DNA of 64,000 nt from Mariniflexile maritimum. Lineage in GTDB: Bacteria; Bacteroidota; Bacteroidia; Flavobacteriales; Flavobacteriaceae. Below are positions 8,361 to 16,583 of this stretch, piece by piece. Where the stretch lies: positions 116,561 through 180,560 of the forward strand of contig NZ_WRPN01000008.1 of assembly GCF_009746565.1 (NCBI RefSeq). Direction: 5' to 3'. The position numbers and the translations under genes were made by a program. Position 1 is the first letter of the stretch. The number at the start of each line of letters is the position of its first letter. Under the pieces are notes generated by a model. That model was not told where the DNA came from, did no database searches, and was given only the letters and a program-made list of their open reading frames with translations.

Positions 8361-9260
8361 TTGAAATCCAATGTTAAAATATCCCGTTTCACGTTTTCGA
8401 GAAGTCAACGAAACGGGATATTTTTATTAATTGTGCTCATCCTCTTTTTGCAAGGTATCTATTTCTTGGCGACCGCATTTTTTTGGGTGCCTTCAAAAGA
8501 CTTGTCCATAAATAAAGCTGAATTGGCGAGATTCCAAAAGGAAATAGATACTCTTAAATGGGCCGAAATCGCATTGCGAAAACCAAAAACGTATCCCTTC
8601 AACCCGAATTATATAAGCGATTTTAAGGGTGCTGCCTTAGGAATGACCAATGAGGAAATTGATAGGTTGTTGGCCTTTAGAAAGCAAAACAAATGGATCA
8701 ATTCCGCTCAACAATTTCAAGAAGTTACTAAAATTTCCGATTCCTTATTAAACGCCATTTCGCCCTACTTTAAGTTTCCCGATTGGGTAACACATCCAAC
8801 TAAAAAGGAGTATGCCGCTACCTATACTTTTAATAATGCACCGAAAAGTTTTCAGCAAAAACAAGATTTGAATACGGCAACGGCACAACAGCTCCAAAAA
8901 ATTAACGGGGTGGGCGCCGTACTTTCTGAACGGATACTAAAATTGCGGAATAAATTTAGTGGTGGATTTATCGATGTGGCACAACTTCAAGATGTGTATG
9001 GGTTAACGCCCGAGGTCATAGAACGCATCAGCGCAGAGTTTGCCGTAAAAACACCTCGTAACGTTCAAAAAATACTATTGAACAGGGCATCGGTTGATGA
9101 GTTGGTAACCATTCAGCATATCGATTACAATTTGGCCCATCAAATTATCGAGCAGCGCCAATTGCGTGATGGCTTTAAATCTTTAGATGAATTAAAAAAA
9201 GTTAAGGACTTTCCAGTAAATAAAATCGATATAATTAAATTATATTTGTCGCTTGACTGA
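8361..9260 (+). CDS. helix-hairpin-helix (ComEA-type) domain protein
   Basis: 299 residues, with a TTG start at 8361 just after the preceding stop. The N-terminus has a transmembrane segment (RNGIFLLIVLILFLQGIYFLATAFF). Then come three helix-hairpin-helix-like units: about residues 70-130 (FNPNYISDFKGAALGMTNEEIDRLLAFRK), 170-230 (DLNTATAQQLQKINGVGAVLSERILKLRNKFSGGF, the clearest, with the NxA..L..(I/L).GVG..(L/I).ERI pattern) and 235-298 (LNRASVDELVTI). Such domains bind DNA non-specifically in ComEA, but in Bacteroidota this membrane-anchored architecture has no established role. No competence genes are adjacent. Confidence 0.85.
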   Translation: MKSNVKISRFTFSRSQRNGIFLLIVLILFLQGIYFLATAFFWVPSKDLSINKAELARFQKEIDTLKWAEIALRKPKTYPFNPNYISDFKGAALGMTNEEIDRLLAFRKQNKWINSAQQFQEVTKISDSLLNAISPYFKFPDWVTHPTKKEYAATYTFNNAPKSFQQKQDLNTATAQQLQKINGVGAVLSERILKLRNKFSGGFIDVAQLQDVYGLTPEVIERISAEFAVKTPRNVQKILLNRASVDELVTIQHIDYNLAHQIIEQRQLRDGFKSLDELKKVKDFPVNKIDIIKLYLSLD

Positions 9261-9274
9261 AAAAGAAAGCATAA

Positions 9275-10441
9275 ATGAATAGTATGTACTTCACGGAAGA
9301 GCATCAACTTTTTAGAAAAAGTTTACAGGATTTTTTACAAAAAGAAGTGGTTCCACACATTGAAACTTGGGAAAAAGCGGGTAAAATAGATCGGTTTATT
9401 TGGAAGAAATTTGGCGACATGGGCTTTTTTGGTATCAACTATCCCGAAGCTTATGGTGGTTTAAATTTAGATTTATTTTATACCGTTATCCTGCTCGAGG
9501 AACTTCAAAAAGTAAACTCGGGCGGGTTTGCTGCCGCTATTTGGGCACATGTTTATTTGGCCATGACCCATCTTAATGCAGAAGGCAGCGAAACTATCAA
9601 ACAAAATTACCTAAAACCAAGCATTACAGGCGATAAAATTGGGTGCTTGTGCATTACCGAGCCTTTTGGCGGTAGCGATGTAGCGGGCATGCGTACCACA
9701 GCGGTTAAGCATGGCGACCATTACCTTATTAATGGCTCCAAAACGTTTATTACCAATGGGGTTTATAGCGATTATTTGGTTGTTGCTGCAAAAACGACCC
9801 CCGAATTGGGCAATAGGGGCATTAGTATTTTTTTAATTGATAGGAGCGCAGAAGGCGTTTCGGCAACCAAATTGAACAAGTTGGGTTGGCACGCTTCCGA
9901 TACGGGTGAAATCGCGTTTGATAATGTAAAGATTCCTGTTGAAAACCTTATGGGCGAAGAAAATAATGGCTTTCCGTACATTATGCAGCATTTTGCTTTT
10001 GAACGCTTGATAATGGGCATCAATGCCCATGCCAGAGCAGAATTCGCATTGGAATATGCCTTAAAATACATGTCTGAACGAAGCGCGTTCGGTAAAACCA
10101 TCAACAAGTTTCAAGCATTGCGCCATACCATAGCCGATTTATATACCGAAATGGAAATGTGTAAGGCCTTTAATTATTCAATAGCTTACCGATTGAACAA
10201 AGGCGAGTATGTAGTGAAGGAAGCTACCATGTCGAAATTAAAATCGACCAAAATGGCCGATGAGGTTATTTACCAATGTTTGCAGTTTTTGGGTGGCTAT
10301 GGCTATATGGAAGAATATCCCATGGCCCGTTTGATGCGCGACAGTAGGTTAGGCCCCATTGGTGGCGGCACCTCGGAGATTTTACGTGAAATTTTGGCAA
10401 AAATAATCATCGATAAAAAAGATTATAAACCGGTTACTTGA
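9275..10441 (+). CDS. acyl-CoA dehydrogenase
   Basis: 388-residue FAD-dependent acyl-CoA dehydrogenase. The FAD/substrate block CITEPFGGSDVAGMRT is present at about residues 126-141, and the family C-terminal block GGYGYMEEYPMARLMRDSRL...GGTSEILREI near 347-375. The usual short/medium-chain catalytic Glu (YEGTSE) is replaced by Gly (IGGGTSE). A Glu occurs instead at about residue 243 in FAFERLIMG, the position used by long-chain and isovaleryl-CoA dehydrogenases. This suggests a long-chain or branched-chain type acting in beta-oxidation or branched-chain amino-acid degradation. No partner ETF or thiolase genes are close by. Confidence 0.93.
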   Translation: MNSMYFTEEHQLFRKSLQDFLQKEVVPHIETWEKAGKIDRFIWKKFGDMGFFGINYPEAYGGLNLDLFYTVILLEELQKVNSGGFAAAIWAHVYLAMTHLNAEGSETIKQNYLKPSITGDKIGCLCITEPFGGSDVAGMRTTAVKHGDHYLINGSKTFITNGVYSDYLVVAAKTTPELGNRGISIFLIDRSAEGVSATKLNKLGWHASDTGEIAFDNVKIPVENLMGEENNGFPYIMQHFAFERLIMGINAHARAEFALEYALKYMSERSAFGKTINKFQALRHTIADLYTEMEMCKAFNYSIAYRLNKGEYVVKEATMSKLKSTKMADEVIYQCLQFLGGYGYMEEYPMARLMRDSRLGPIGGGTSEILREILAKIIIDKKDYKPVT

Positions 10442-10557
10442 ATAATTCAGAAATTAGAAATAGAGAGATTTTTGCGAGAATAAGCGTCGATTAAAAACTA
10501 TAAATTACCAATGTGAAAATAATTTTGAATTGAGAATTCAGAATTCAGAATTATTTT

Positions 10558-10565
10558 TATATTTG
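10558..10565 (+). promoter_or_regulatory. -7 box of rpsU (TATATTTG)
   Basis: TATATTTG matches the Bacteroidota -7 consensus TAnnTTTG and lies 37 nt upstream of the rpsU start codon. No well-spaced TTG -33 element is present at 19-21 nt upstream; the nearest is 25 nt away. A short GAATTCA tandem repeat precedes the box. Confidence 0.6.
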
Positions 10566-10586
10566 CACACTGAAAATCTAAAAGAG

Positions 10587-10593
10587 AGGAGGT
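10587..10593 (+). promoter_or_regulatory. strong Shine-Dalgarno of rpsU (AGGAGGT)
   Basis: AGGAGGT is a perfect complement of the 16S anti-Shine-Dalgarno and sits about 10 nt before ATG 10603. Most genes in this window have no such site, as expected for Bacteroidota, whose ribosomes hide the anti-SD with help from bS21. A strong SD on the bS21 gene itself fits the known autoregulatory scheme in Flavobacterium: when bS21 is scarce the anti-SD is exposed and this mRNA is favoured. Confidence 0.85.
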
Positions 10594-10602
10594 TAAGACA
10601 CT

Positions 10603-10797
10603 ATGTTAATAATACCCATAAAAGAAGGAGAAAATATAGATAGAGCGCTAAAGCGTTTTAAAAGAAAGTTTGATAAAACAGGCGTTAAGCGTCAGTTACA
10701 AAATCGCAAACAATTTACAAAGCCATCTGTTGAACGTAGAGCGCAAATACAAAAAGCACAATATATTCAAGGTTTAAGAGACGCAGAAGATATTTAA
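10603..10797 (+). CDS. rpsU: 30S ribosomal protein bS21
   Basis: 64-residue basic protein matching bS21 throughout: PIKEGENIDRALKRFKRKFDKTGVKRQLQNRKQF is the family core, and the Arg/Lys-rich C-terminal part ERRAQIQKAQYIQGLRD is typical of Bacteroidota. It binds the small subunit near the 3' end of 16S rRNA and in this phylum helps occlude the anti-Shine-Dalgarno. It is a monocistronic unit with its own -7 box, a strong SD and an intrinsic terminator directly after the stop. Length is normal. Confidence 0.97.
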   Translation: MLIIPIKEGENIDRALKRFKRKFDKTGVKRQLQNRKQFTKPSVERRAQIQKAQYIQGLRDAEDI

Positions 10798-10817
10798 TGT
10801 TCTGTAATCCATAAACA

Positions 10818-10850
10818 AAATCCCGCACCATGCGGGATTTTTTGTTTTTC
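10818..10850 (+). terminator. intrinsic terminator of rpsU
   Basis: A 10-bp perfect stem (AAATCCCGCA / TGCGGGATTT, 3-nt loop CCA) at 10818-10840 is followed by a T-rich stretch, starting 21 nt after the rpsU stop. It sits between convergent genes, so it may also serve the minus-strand pseudouridine synthase gene. Confidence 0.9.
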
Positions 10851-10859
10851 ACGCAGCCT

Positions 10860-11621
10860 TTAGGGCCTTTTTCTTCTTGGGGCTTGGGGCTTAAATTCTT
10901 TGGTGGAGTCGTGTATCAACCGGTTTAGCTCGTTAAATTCCTCATCGGTAAGTTCTCTATACTTGCCAACGGGCATATCCAACGGAATATTCATAATACG
11001 AACGCGCTTTAGTGTAACAACCTCGTAGGTTAGGTATTCGCACATCCGGCGAATTTGCCTGTTAAGGCCTTGGGTAAGTATGATTTTGAATGTGGAAGGG
11101 CCTAATTTTTCAACGACACATTTTTTGGTGGTTTTGTTTAATTCGGTTAGCGGAATACCACCGCGCATCCGTTCTATAAACGTTTGCGAAATGGGCTTAT
11201 CAACCGTAACAATATATTCTTTTTCATGGTTGTTGCTGGCACGCAGTATTTTGTTTACAATATCGCCGTCATCGGTTAAAAGAATGAGGCCTTCACTGGG
11301 TTTGTCCAGTCTTCCAATTGGGAAAATACGTTTAGGATAGTTTATAAAATCGATAATGTTGTCTTTTTCAACGTTCGTATCGGTGGTACAAACAATGCCA
11401 ACAGGCTTATTGAACGCTAGGTAAACAAATTTTTCCTTGGTTTTGGCTACGGCTTTACCATCAACTTCAACCACATCGTTTGGCGCTATTTTGGTGCCCA
11501 TTTCGGGTATAACGCCGTTTATGGTAACTCTGCCTGCTTCAATAAGTTTGTCGGCTTCCCTTCGCGAGCAATAACCAACTTCACTTAAAAATTTATTTAT
11601 GCGTTTTAACTCTGTTTCCAT
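10860..11621 (-). CDS. rluF: 23S rRNA pseudouridine synthase, RluF-like
   Basis: 253 residues. An N-terminal S4 RNA-binding domain (about 6-60: RINKFLSEVGYCSRREADKLIEAGRVTING) is followed by an RsuA/RluB/E/F-type catalytic domain with the active-site Asp in PIGRLDKPSEGLILLTDDGD. The block FNKPVGIVCTTD and the later LNRQIRRMCEYL are family signatures. The insert MRGGIPLTELNKTTKKC and overall length fit RluF (U2604 of 23S rRNA in E. coli) better than RsuA or RluB. The C-terminal tail is basic (PQAPRRKRP). Exact target uridine is inferred from similarity. Confidence 0.85.
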   Translation of the reverse strand: METELKRINKFLSEVGYCSRREADKLIEAGRVTINGVIPEMGTKIAPNDVVEVDGKAVAKTKEKFVYLAFNKPVGIVCTTDTNVEKDNIIDFINYPKRIFPIGRLDKPSEGLILLTDDGDIVNKILRASNNHEKEYIVTVDKPISQTFIERMRGGIPLTELNKTTKKCVVEKLGPSTFKIILTQGLNRQIRRMCEYLTYEVVTLKRVRIMNIPLDMPVGKYRELTDEEFNELNRLIHDSTKEFKPQAPRRKRP

Positions 11622-11640
11622 ACCTCAAAAGTACAATAAA

Positions 11641-12465
11641 TTAGGGGTTTAAAAATTCCAGAATGTGATGGTAAACCGTGTCGTTTTTTAATCCGTGGCC
11701 AAACCCTACTGTTTTTATAAGCTTCGAGTTTTTATAATATTTGTTGATATGCAACGCGTCGCGGTACGAAATGATGCGATCTTTTTTATCGTGAATGATA
11801 AGTCCTTCTGCATTTAGGTTTTTTGAGAAATTCTCGACGGTGTAGAATTCGGGGAGGTACCCAAAATGTTTTAGGTAATAGGCGTTGATGGCTTTAACCA
11901 CGCGTTTGTTGTAGCCCATAATTTTGATGTAATTGTCTATAACTTCATCAAAATTTGAAGGGGCACCCAGTAACACCAATTTTTTAATGGGCAGTTGATG
12001 GTTGTTGATGGCCAGGGCAGAGGCGGTACCACCAATGGAATGGCCAATCACCATTTGTGGGTTAAACTGTTTGATTACCAAATTGATACATTCTGAATAC
12101 AGCACCGCATTGAAAAGTTTGCTTCCCGAATTGCCGTGTGCGGGCGCATCAACCGCAATAATTTGATAATCTTCAGCCTTTAGGATTTCTATCAAGTCCT
12201 TCCATCTAAAGGCATTGCTTTCCCAACCATGAACCAGTAAAACGGTGCTTTTTTTTCCCTGCCAATGGTATGTTTTTAAAGGAATGGTTTGGTAGGTGAT
12301 GGTTTTTTGGATGGCCGTTTTTAAATACGCTGTTTCTTCGTCGTTTAACTTGCCTTTTCGAGGTGTTGAAAATATTTTTACAGCTTGTTTTGCGGCATAA
12401 TGTGGTAGCGGGTAGCTAATGGCATTGATTAGGTTTCCAATGGTTTTTATAAGCGTGTTGTTCAT
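11641..12465 (-). CDS. alpha/beta hydrolase
   Basis: 274-residue cytoplasmic alpha/beta-hydrolase fold protein. The oxyanion/HG motif is in STVLLVHGWESNAFRW (about residue 75), the nucleophile elbow is VIGHSIGGTA (GxSxG, about residue 140), an Asp is in IIHDKKDRIISY, and the catalytic His is likely in VGFGHGLKND near the C-terminus. Substrate unknown: it could be an esterase or thioesterase. It precedes the RluF-like gene by 19 nt and follows the cupin gene by 5 nt, so it is probably part of the same minus-strand transcript. Confidence 0.85.
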   Translation of the reverse strand: MNNTLIKTIGNLINAISYPLPHYAAKQAVKIFSTPRKGKLNDEETAYLKTAIQKTITYQTIPLKTYHWQGKKSTVLLVHGWESNAFRWKDLIEILKAEDYQIIAVDAPAHGNSGSKLFNAVLYSECINLVIKQFNPQMVIGHSIGGTASALAINNHQLPIKKLVLLGAPSNFDEVIDNYIKIMGYNKRVVKAINAYYLKHFGYLPEFYTVENFSKNLNAEGLIIHDKKDRIISYRDALHINKYYKNSKLIKTVGFGHGLKNDTVYHHILEFLNP

Positions 12466-12470
12466 TTAAT

Positions 12471-12848
12471 TTATTCTCTGTTTACTAAATCCATGGAAAA
12501 GGCCGGTGTACAAATAGCAAGATATTCACAAGCCTCGGCAAACGGATTTGAATACTGAACACGGGTGTTGCTGTTTATTTTTATCGATTGGCCCGCTTCT
12601 AAAACCAAGGTTTCGTTTTCAATAATAAATTGTTTTTTGCCTTTTATGATGAAGGTGTATTCATCAAATTCAGGTGTTTGAAAGGGTTCGCTCCAACCCG
12701 CCGGAGCTATCATGTGGGCGATGCTTAGTTGCGAATCGCCATTTGTTGCCATTCCAAAATGTTCTTTAATAACTTTGCCATCGCTTGTTGGAACTACAAA
12801 GGGTTTGTTCTGTATGGTGTATTTTTTATTTGTCATGAATTTAATCAT
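12471..12848 (-). CDS. cupin-domain protein
   Basis: 125-residue single-domain cupin. The first motif region is APAGWSEPFQTPEFDEYTFIIKGKKQFII and the second is LEAGQSIKINSNTRVQYSNPF. The canonical metal-binding histidines of motif 1 (HxH) are replaced by Ser/Glu-type residues, so it may not bind metal in the usual way. The start at 12848 (MIKFMTNKK) has an alternative ATG at residue 5. It is 5 nt from the hydrolase gene and 24 nt from the YitT gene. No specific function can be assigned. Confidence 0.75.
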   Translation of the reverse strand: MIKFMTNKKYTIQNKPFVVPTSDGKVIKEHFGMATNGDSQLSIAHMIAPAGWSEPFQTPEFDEYTFIIKGKKQFIIENETLVLEAGQSIKINSNTRVQYSNPFAEACEYLAICTPAFSMDLVNRE

Positions 12849-12872
12849 TCATTTTTAATTATTCATTTTTCA

Positions 12873-13844
12873 TTATTTAAGGGGTTTTTTCTTGATCATC
12901 CCTCCCTTTAAATCTTTAACTATGCCCATAATAATGAAGGCATTTCTATCAATTTTATCGATTTCGGTTTGTAGTTTGGCCAGTTCTAAACGGGTAACTA
13001 CGGTGTAAATGATGTCTTTGTCATAGCTTTCGCCGTTTTTGCCGTAGCCGCCCTTACCGGCATAAATGGTACAGGCGCGACGTAAATTTTCGGTAAGCAT
13101 AACTCGAATGGCCTCGTGTTGGGTTGAAATGATGGTAACGCCCACATATTCTTCAACACCATCAACCACAAAATCGACCGTTTTTGCAGCGGCTAAATAT
13201 GTTAGAATGGCATAAAGGGCCGTTTCCATGGAAAGGATATAGGCACCAACCGAAAATATTAATATATTGATTAACAGCAGAATATCGCCAATAGTCAAGG
13301 ATAGTTTCTTACTTAAATAAATGGCCAGAACCTCGGTGCCATCAATAACGCTTCCACCTCGCATGGACATCCCAATTCCTAGGCCCAAAAAGAATCCTCC
13401 AAACACAGAAATTAACAGCTTATCGTCGGTAACAGTTGGATATTCAACAAAATGTACCACAAACGCTAAAAACGAAATGGCGGCAATACTGCGAAACGCA
13501 AACTTAATGTTGATGATTCTTGAAGCCAAAATGATAAACGGTACGTTTACGAGTATTAAAAAATAACTTAAATCGAAGCCGGTTACGTTTTGTAGCAAAA
13601 GTGAAATACCTGTGGCGCCACCATCAATAAAACGATTGGGCAATAAGAAGCCCTTTAAACCAAAACCTGCCGAAAATACACCTATTATAATAAATATATA
13701 TTCTTTTATGCCATGCGAAACTTCTACTTGAAACCTCCTAACCAAAGGTACTATTTGTTTTTTGCTTACAGGTTTGTTGGCTTGTTTATTTTGAAGCCGT
13801 TTGCGGGCAATAGAAACTAATAATTTTGATAAAAATGGATGCAT
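12873..13844 (-). CDS. YitT family membrane protein
   Basis: 323 residues. About 50 basic cytoplasmic residues are followed by five or six transmembrane segments (IIIGVFSAGFGLKGFLLPNRFIDGGATGISLLLQ, the signature of YitT_membrane/DUF161). A C-terminal DUF2179 soluble domain spans about residues 225-315 (TIYAGKGGYGKNGESYDKDIIYTVVTRLELAKLQTEI). Family members are of unknown transport function. It is the first gene of a probable four-gene minus-strand unit with the cupin, hydrolase and RluF-like genes. Confidence 0.88.
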   Translation of the reverse strand: MHPFLSKLLVSIARKRLQNKQANKPVSKKQIVPLVRRFQVEVSHGIKEYIFIIIGVFSAGFGLKGFLLPNRFIDGGATGISLLLQNVTGFDLSYFLILVNVPFIILASRIINIKFAFRSIAAISFLAFVVHFVEYPTVTDDKLLISVFGGFFLGLGIGMSMRGGSVIDGTEVLAIYLSKKLSLTIGDILLLINILIFSVGAYILSMETALYAILTYLAAAKTVDFVVDGVEEYVGVTIISTQHEAIRVMLTENLRRACTIYAGKGGYGKNGESYDKDIIYTVVTRLELAKLQTEIDKIDRNAFIIMGIVKDLKGGMIKKKPLK

Positions 13845-13955
13845 TGAATAGTTTTAGGGTCGTGTTAGGTTTGTTGTTGAGTTGTTGATTTGTTTGTTGT
13901 TAAGTTGTTTGTTGTTGAGTTGTTGAGTTGTTAAGTTGTTAAGGCATTGATGTAA
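13845..13955. other. low-complexity GTT-rich intergenic DNA
   Basis: Short tandem runs of GTTGTTGAGTT/GTTGTTAAGTT precede the 59-bp repeat array. No ORF or RNA gene was seen. It lies upstream of the YitT gene and may contain its promoter. Confidence 0.5.
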
Positions 13956-14160
13956 AACGTTGCGACTGAATAACTCAATAACCTAATAACCATTTTTCTT
14001 TTTTTAGGATATTTAACGTTGCGACTGAATAACTTAATAACCCAATAACCATTTTTCTTTTTTTAGGATATTTAACGTTGCGACCGAATAACTTAATAAC
14101 CCAATAACCATTTTTCTTTTTTAAGGATATTTAACGTTGCGACTGAATAACTTAATAACT
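13956..14160. repeat. 59-bp tandem repeat, about 3.5 copies
   Basis: Units beginning AACGTTGCGACTGAATAAC start at 13956, 14015, 14074 and 14133, a constant period of 59 bp. Copies differ at only a few positions (ACTC/ACTT, GACT/GACC, TTTAGG/TTAAGG). The last copy is truncated and runs into the stop codon of the HerA-like gene. There are no unique spacers between copies, so this is not a CRISPR array. Confidence 0.9.
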
Positions 14161-15703
14161 ATTTCTTCATCACCTTGGTTAAAATACCAAAAACACTGCG
14201 AATAAAAGTAGCACTTGTAAGCACTTTTATTACGGGGTTCATGGCGGTACTTGTTCGTCTGGAACTGGACGTGGTACTTTGTTTTTCGGTGGCTTTTTTA
14301 AGTGCTTCCTGTTCTTTCCTTGCTTTTTCCTTGGCTTCTTCGGCTTCTGCTTTGTCTATTTTATCGTTAAGCATTTCATAAGCACTTTCCCTGTCTATGG
14401 TTTCGTTGTATTTTTTTACCAGTTTCGATTTTGAGAGCAGGCTGCTCAATTCGGTATCGGTCAATACATCCATTCTACTCATGGGCGCACGCATCATGGT
14501 GGCGGCGAGCGGGGTTGGGCGCCCTTTCTCGTCGAGTGCCGAAACCAGGGCCTCACCAATACCAAGAGAGGTTAAAACCTCTTCGGTATTGTAATAATCG
14601 GAATCGGGGTAATTTTGTGCCGTTAGCTTAATGGCTTTTCGGTCGTTGGCAGTAAAGGCCCTTAACGCGTGCTGGATTTTTAGACCTAACTGACTTAAAA
14701 CAGCCTCGGGCACATCGGTTGGGTTTTGGGTTACAAAATACAGGCCAACACCTTTACTGCGAATTAGTTTTACGATACTTTCTATTTGGTTTAAAAGTGC
14801 TTTCGATGCTTCATTAAAAATTAAATGCGCTTCATCAATAAACAAGATGAGTTCCGGCCTGTCGCTATCGCCTTGTTCAGGAAAGGTTGAATAAATTTCG
14901 GCCAACAAACTTAGCATAAAGGTTGAAAACAGTTTTGGCCTATCTTGTATATCCGTTAAGCGGAGGATGTTGATGTAGCCCTTGCCATTTTCGTCAATGC
15001 GCAATAAATCCTGAACGTCAAAGGAAGTTTCCCCAAAAAACAAATCGGCACCTTGTTGTTCCAGCTCTACCACTTTTCGTAAAATGGAACCTGTTGAAGC
15101 TGTTGAAATATGGCCATACGCATCGCCAAATTCGGCTTTTCCCTCTTGGGTGGCGTATTGCAGCATTTTCTTAAAGTCCTTCAAGTCCAGTAGCGGCAAC
15201 TTTTGGTCGTCGCAATATTTAAAGATAACGGCCACCACCCCCGATTGGGCTTCAGAGAGATCCAGAATGCGCGATAATAGTACAGGGCCAAATTCGCTTA
15301 CCGTGGCGCGAAGACGTACCCCGTTTTGTTCCGATAGGGTCAATATTTCCACAGGAAATCCTTTGGCTTCAAATGGTATGCCTATTTTCGCATGGCGTTC
15401 ATCAATTTTCGGGTGTCCAGCTCCGGGTTGTGCCAAACCACTTAAATCGCCCTTAATATCCATAAGCAACACAGGAATGCCCTTATCGCTTAAATTTTCG
15501 GCCAAAACCTGCAGCGATTTTGTTTTTCCCGTACCCGTAGCACCAGCAATTAAGCCATGGCGATTCATGGTTTTTAATGGTATTTTAACCAAAGCATTGG
15601 TAATGGTTTCGCCGTTTAACATGGCAGCTCCAACGGGTATAAAGTCGCCTTTACAGGTGTTTCCTTCGGTTATGTAGTTGAAAAAAGTGTCGTTCATACT
15701 CAT
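14159..15703 (-). CDS. HerA-like ATPase (DUF853 family)
   Basis: Start set at MSMNDTFFNY (15703); the open frame extends 42 codons upstream, but that part is hydrophobic and unlike the family. 514 residues. The block FIPVGAAMLNGE is followed by Walker A GATGTGKT (about residues 50-57), the conserved LMDIKGDLSGLAQPG, Walker B LILFIDEAHLIF (about 277) and the sensor-type VTQNPTDVP. The C-terminus has a Lys/Glu-rich coiled region and ends IRSVFGILTKVMKK. Related HerA/FtsK-type ATPases process or move DNA; this family has no nuclease partner here and its role is undefined. Confidence 0.85.
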   Translation of the reverse strand: MSMNDTFFNYITEGNTCKGDFIPVGAAMLNGETITNALVKIPLKTMNRHGLIAGATGTGKTKSLQVLAENLSDKGIPVLLMDIKGDLSGLAQPGAGHPKIDERHAKIGIPFEAKGFPVEILTLSEQNGVRLRATVSEFGPVLLSRILDLSEAQSGVVAVIFKYCDDQKLPLLDLKDFKKMLQYATQEGKAEFGDAYGHISTASTGSILRKVVELEQQGADLFFGETSFDVQDLLRIDENGKGYINILRLTDIQDRPKLFSTFMLSLLAEIYSTFPEQGDSDRPELILFIDEAHLIFNEASKALLNQIESIVKLIRSKGVGLYFVTQNPTDVPEAVLSQLGLKIQHALRAFTANDRKAIKLTAQNYPDSDYYNTEEVLTSLGIGEALVSALDEKGRPTPLAATMMRAPMSRMDVLTDTELSSLLSKSKLVKKYNETIDRESAYEMLNDKIDKAEAEEAKEKARKEQEALKKATEKQSTTSSSRRTSTAMNPVIKVLTSATFIRSVFGILTKVMKK

Positions 15704-15919
15704 TTTATATAAATTTCGATAAAAATACATGAAAAATAAACAAGAAAAAAATATGGTTTTAAATAAGAAAATGAGGCTATATGGTTTCCATTTCTTAGAA
15801 ATTGGAATGAATCCATAAGCAAGTTTCAAAAATGCAGAAATTGGCTTTTAAAGTTGGGTTTTCTGTTAAATGTTCAAAAATTCACAAATCAAAATTCCGA
15901 AATCGTAATTTTTAAAAAG

Positions 15920-15927
15920 TATCTTTG
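15920..15927 (+). promoter_or_regulatory. -7 box of queE (TATCTTTG)
   Basis: TATCTTTG matches TAnnTTTG and lies only 5 nt before ATG 15933, so transcription would start at or very near the start codon. No good TTG element is visible at the usual spacing. A near-leaderless queE mRNA is a possible reading. Confidence 0.5.
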
Positions 15928-15932
15928 CACCC

Positions 15933-16562
15933 ATGGATAAGCACATACAAAAATTAGTTGATTCAGGCACTATGCTGCCTTTAATGGAAGAGTTTTACAC
16001 CATACAGGGCGAAGGTTACCATAAAGGTACAGCGGCCTATTTTGTGCGCATTGGCGGTTGCGATGTGGGTTGCCACTGGTGCGATGTGAAGGAAAGCTGG
16101 AACGCCAACTTACACCCGCCAACGGACATTTCAAAAATAGTTGAAAATGCCAAAAAACACAGCAAAACCATTGTTGTTACTGGTGGCGAGCCCCTAACCT
16201 GGGATATGGGCCCTTTAACTACAATGCTTAAAGCGGAAGACTTGCAGACCCATATTGAAACCTCGGGGGCTTATAAACTTACGGGTGTTTGGGACTGGAT
16301 TTGTTTATCGCCAAAAAAAATGAAGCTACCTACCACGGAAATCTATCAAAAGGCCGATGAACTTAAAATGATTATTTTTAATAAGGACGATTTTCGCTTT
16401 GCGGAAGCGCAAGCCGCCAAAGTGTCTAAAAACTGTATTTTGTATTTACAGCCCGAGTGGAGCAAACGCGAGAAGATGATTCCTGAAATTGTAGATTATG
16501 TAATGAAAAACCCCCAATGGAAAGTGTCGCTTCAAACCCATAAGTATTTGAATATTCCTTAA
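15933..16562 (+). CDS. queE: 7-carboxy-7-deazaguanine synthase
   Basis: 209-residue radical-SAM enzyme of queuosine/preQ0 biosynthesis that converts carboxy-tetrahydropterin to 7-carboxy-7-deazaguanine. The N-terminus MEEFYTIQGEG is the QueE signature. The 4Fe-4S/SAM cluster motif is CDVGCHWC (CxxxCxxC), followed by VVTGGEPLTW (the GGE motif). The C-terminus ends SLQTHKYLNIP, as in most QueE proteins (the LQ.HK motif). Length is normal. No other queuosine genes are in the window. Confidence 0.95.
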   Translation: MDKHIQKLVDSGTMLPLMEEFYTIQGEGYHKGTAAYFVRIGGCDVGCHWCDVKESWNANLHPPTDISKIVENAKKHSKTIVVTGGEPLTWDMGPLTTMLKAEDLQTHIETSGAYKLTGVWDWICLSPKKMKLPTTEIYQKADELKMIIFNKDDFRFAEAQAAKVSKNCILYLQPEWSKREKMIPEIVDYVMKNPQWKVSLQTHKYLNIP

Positions 16563-16583
16563 ATTGCTTAAAATTTATACACT

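Noticed and set aside
13956..14160. Possible CRISPR array (59-bp period)
   Set aside because: The whole period is conserved, so there are no spacers, and no cas genes are near.
14159..15829. HerA-like ATPase starting at 15829
   Set aside because: The first 42 codons encode a hydrophobic segment not found in this cytoplasmic family; the start at 15703 aligns with the family N-terminus.
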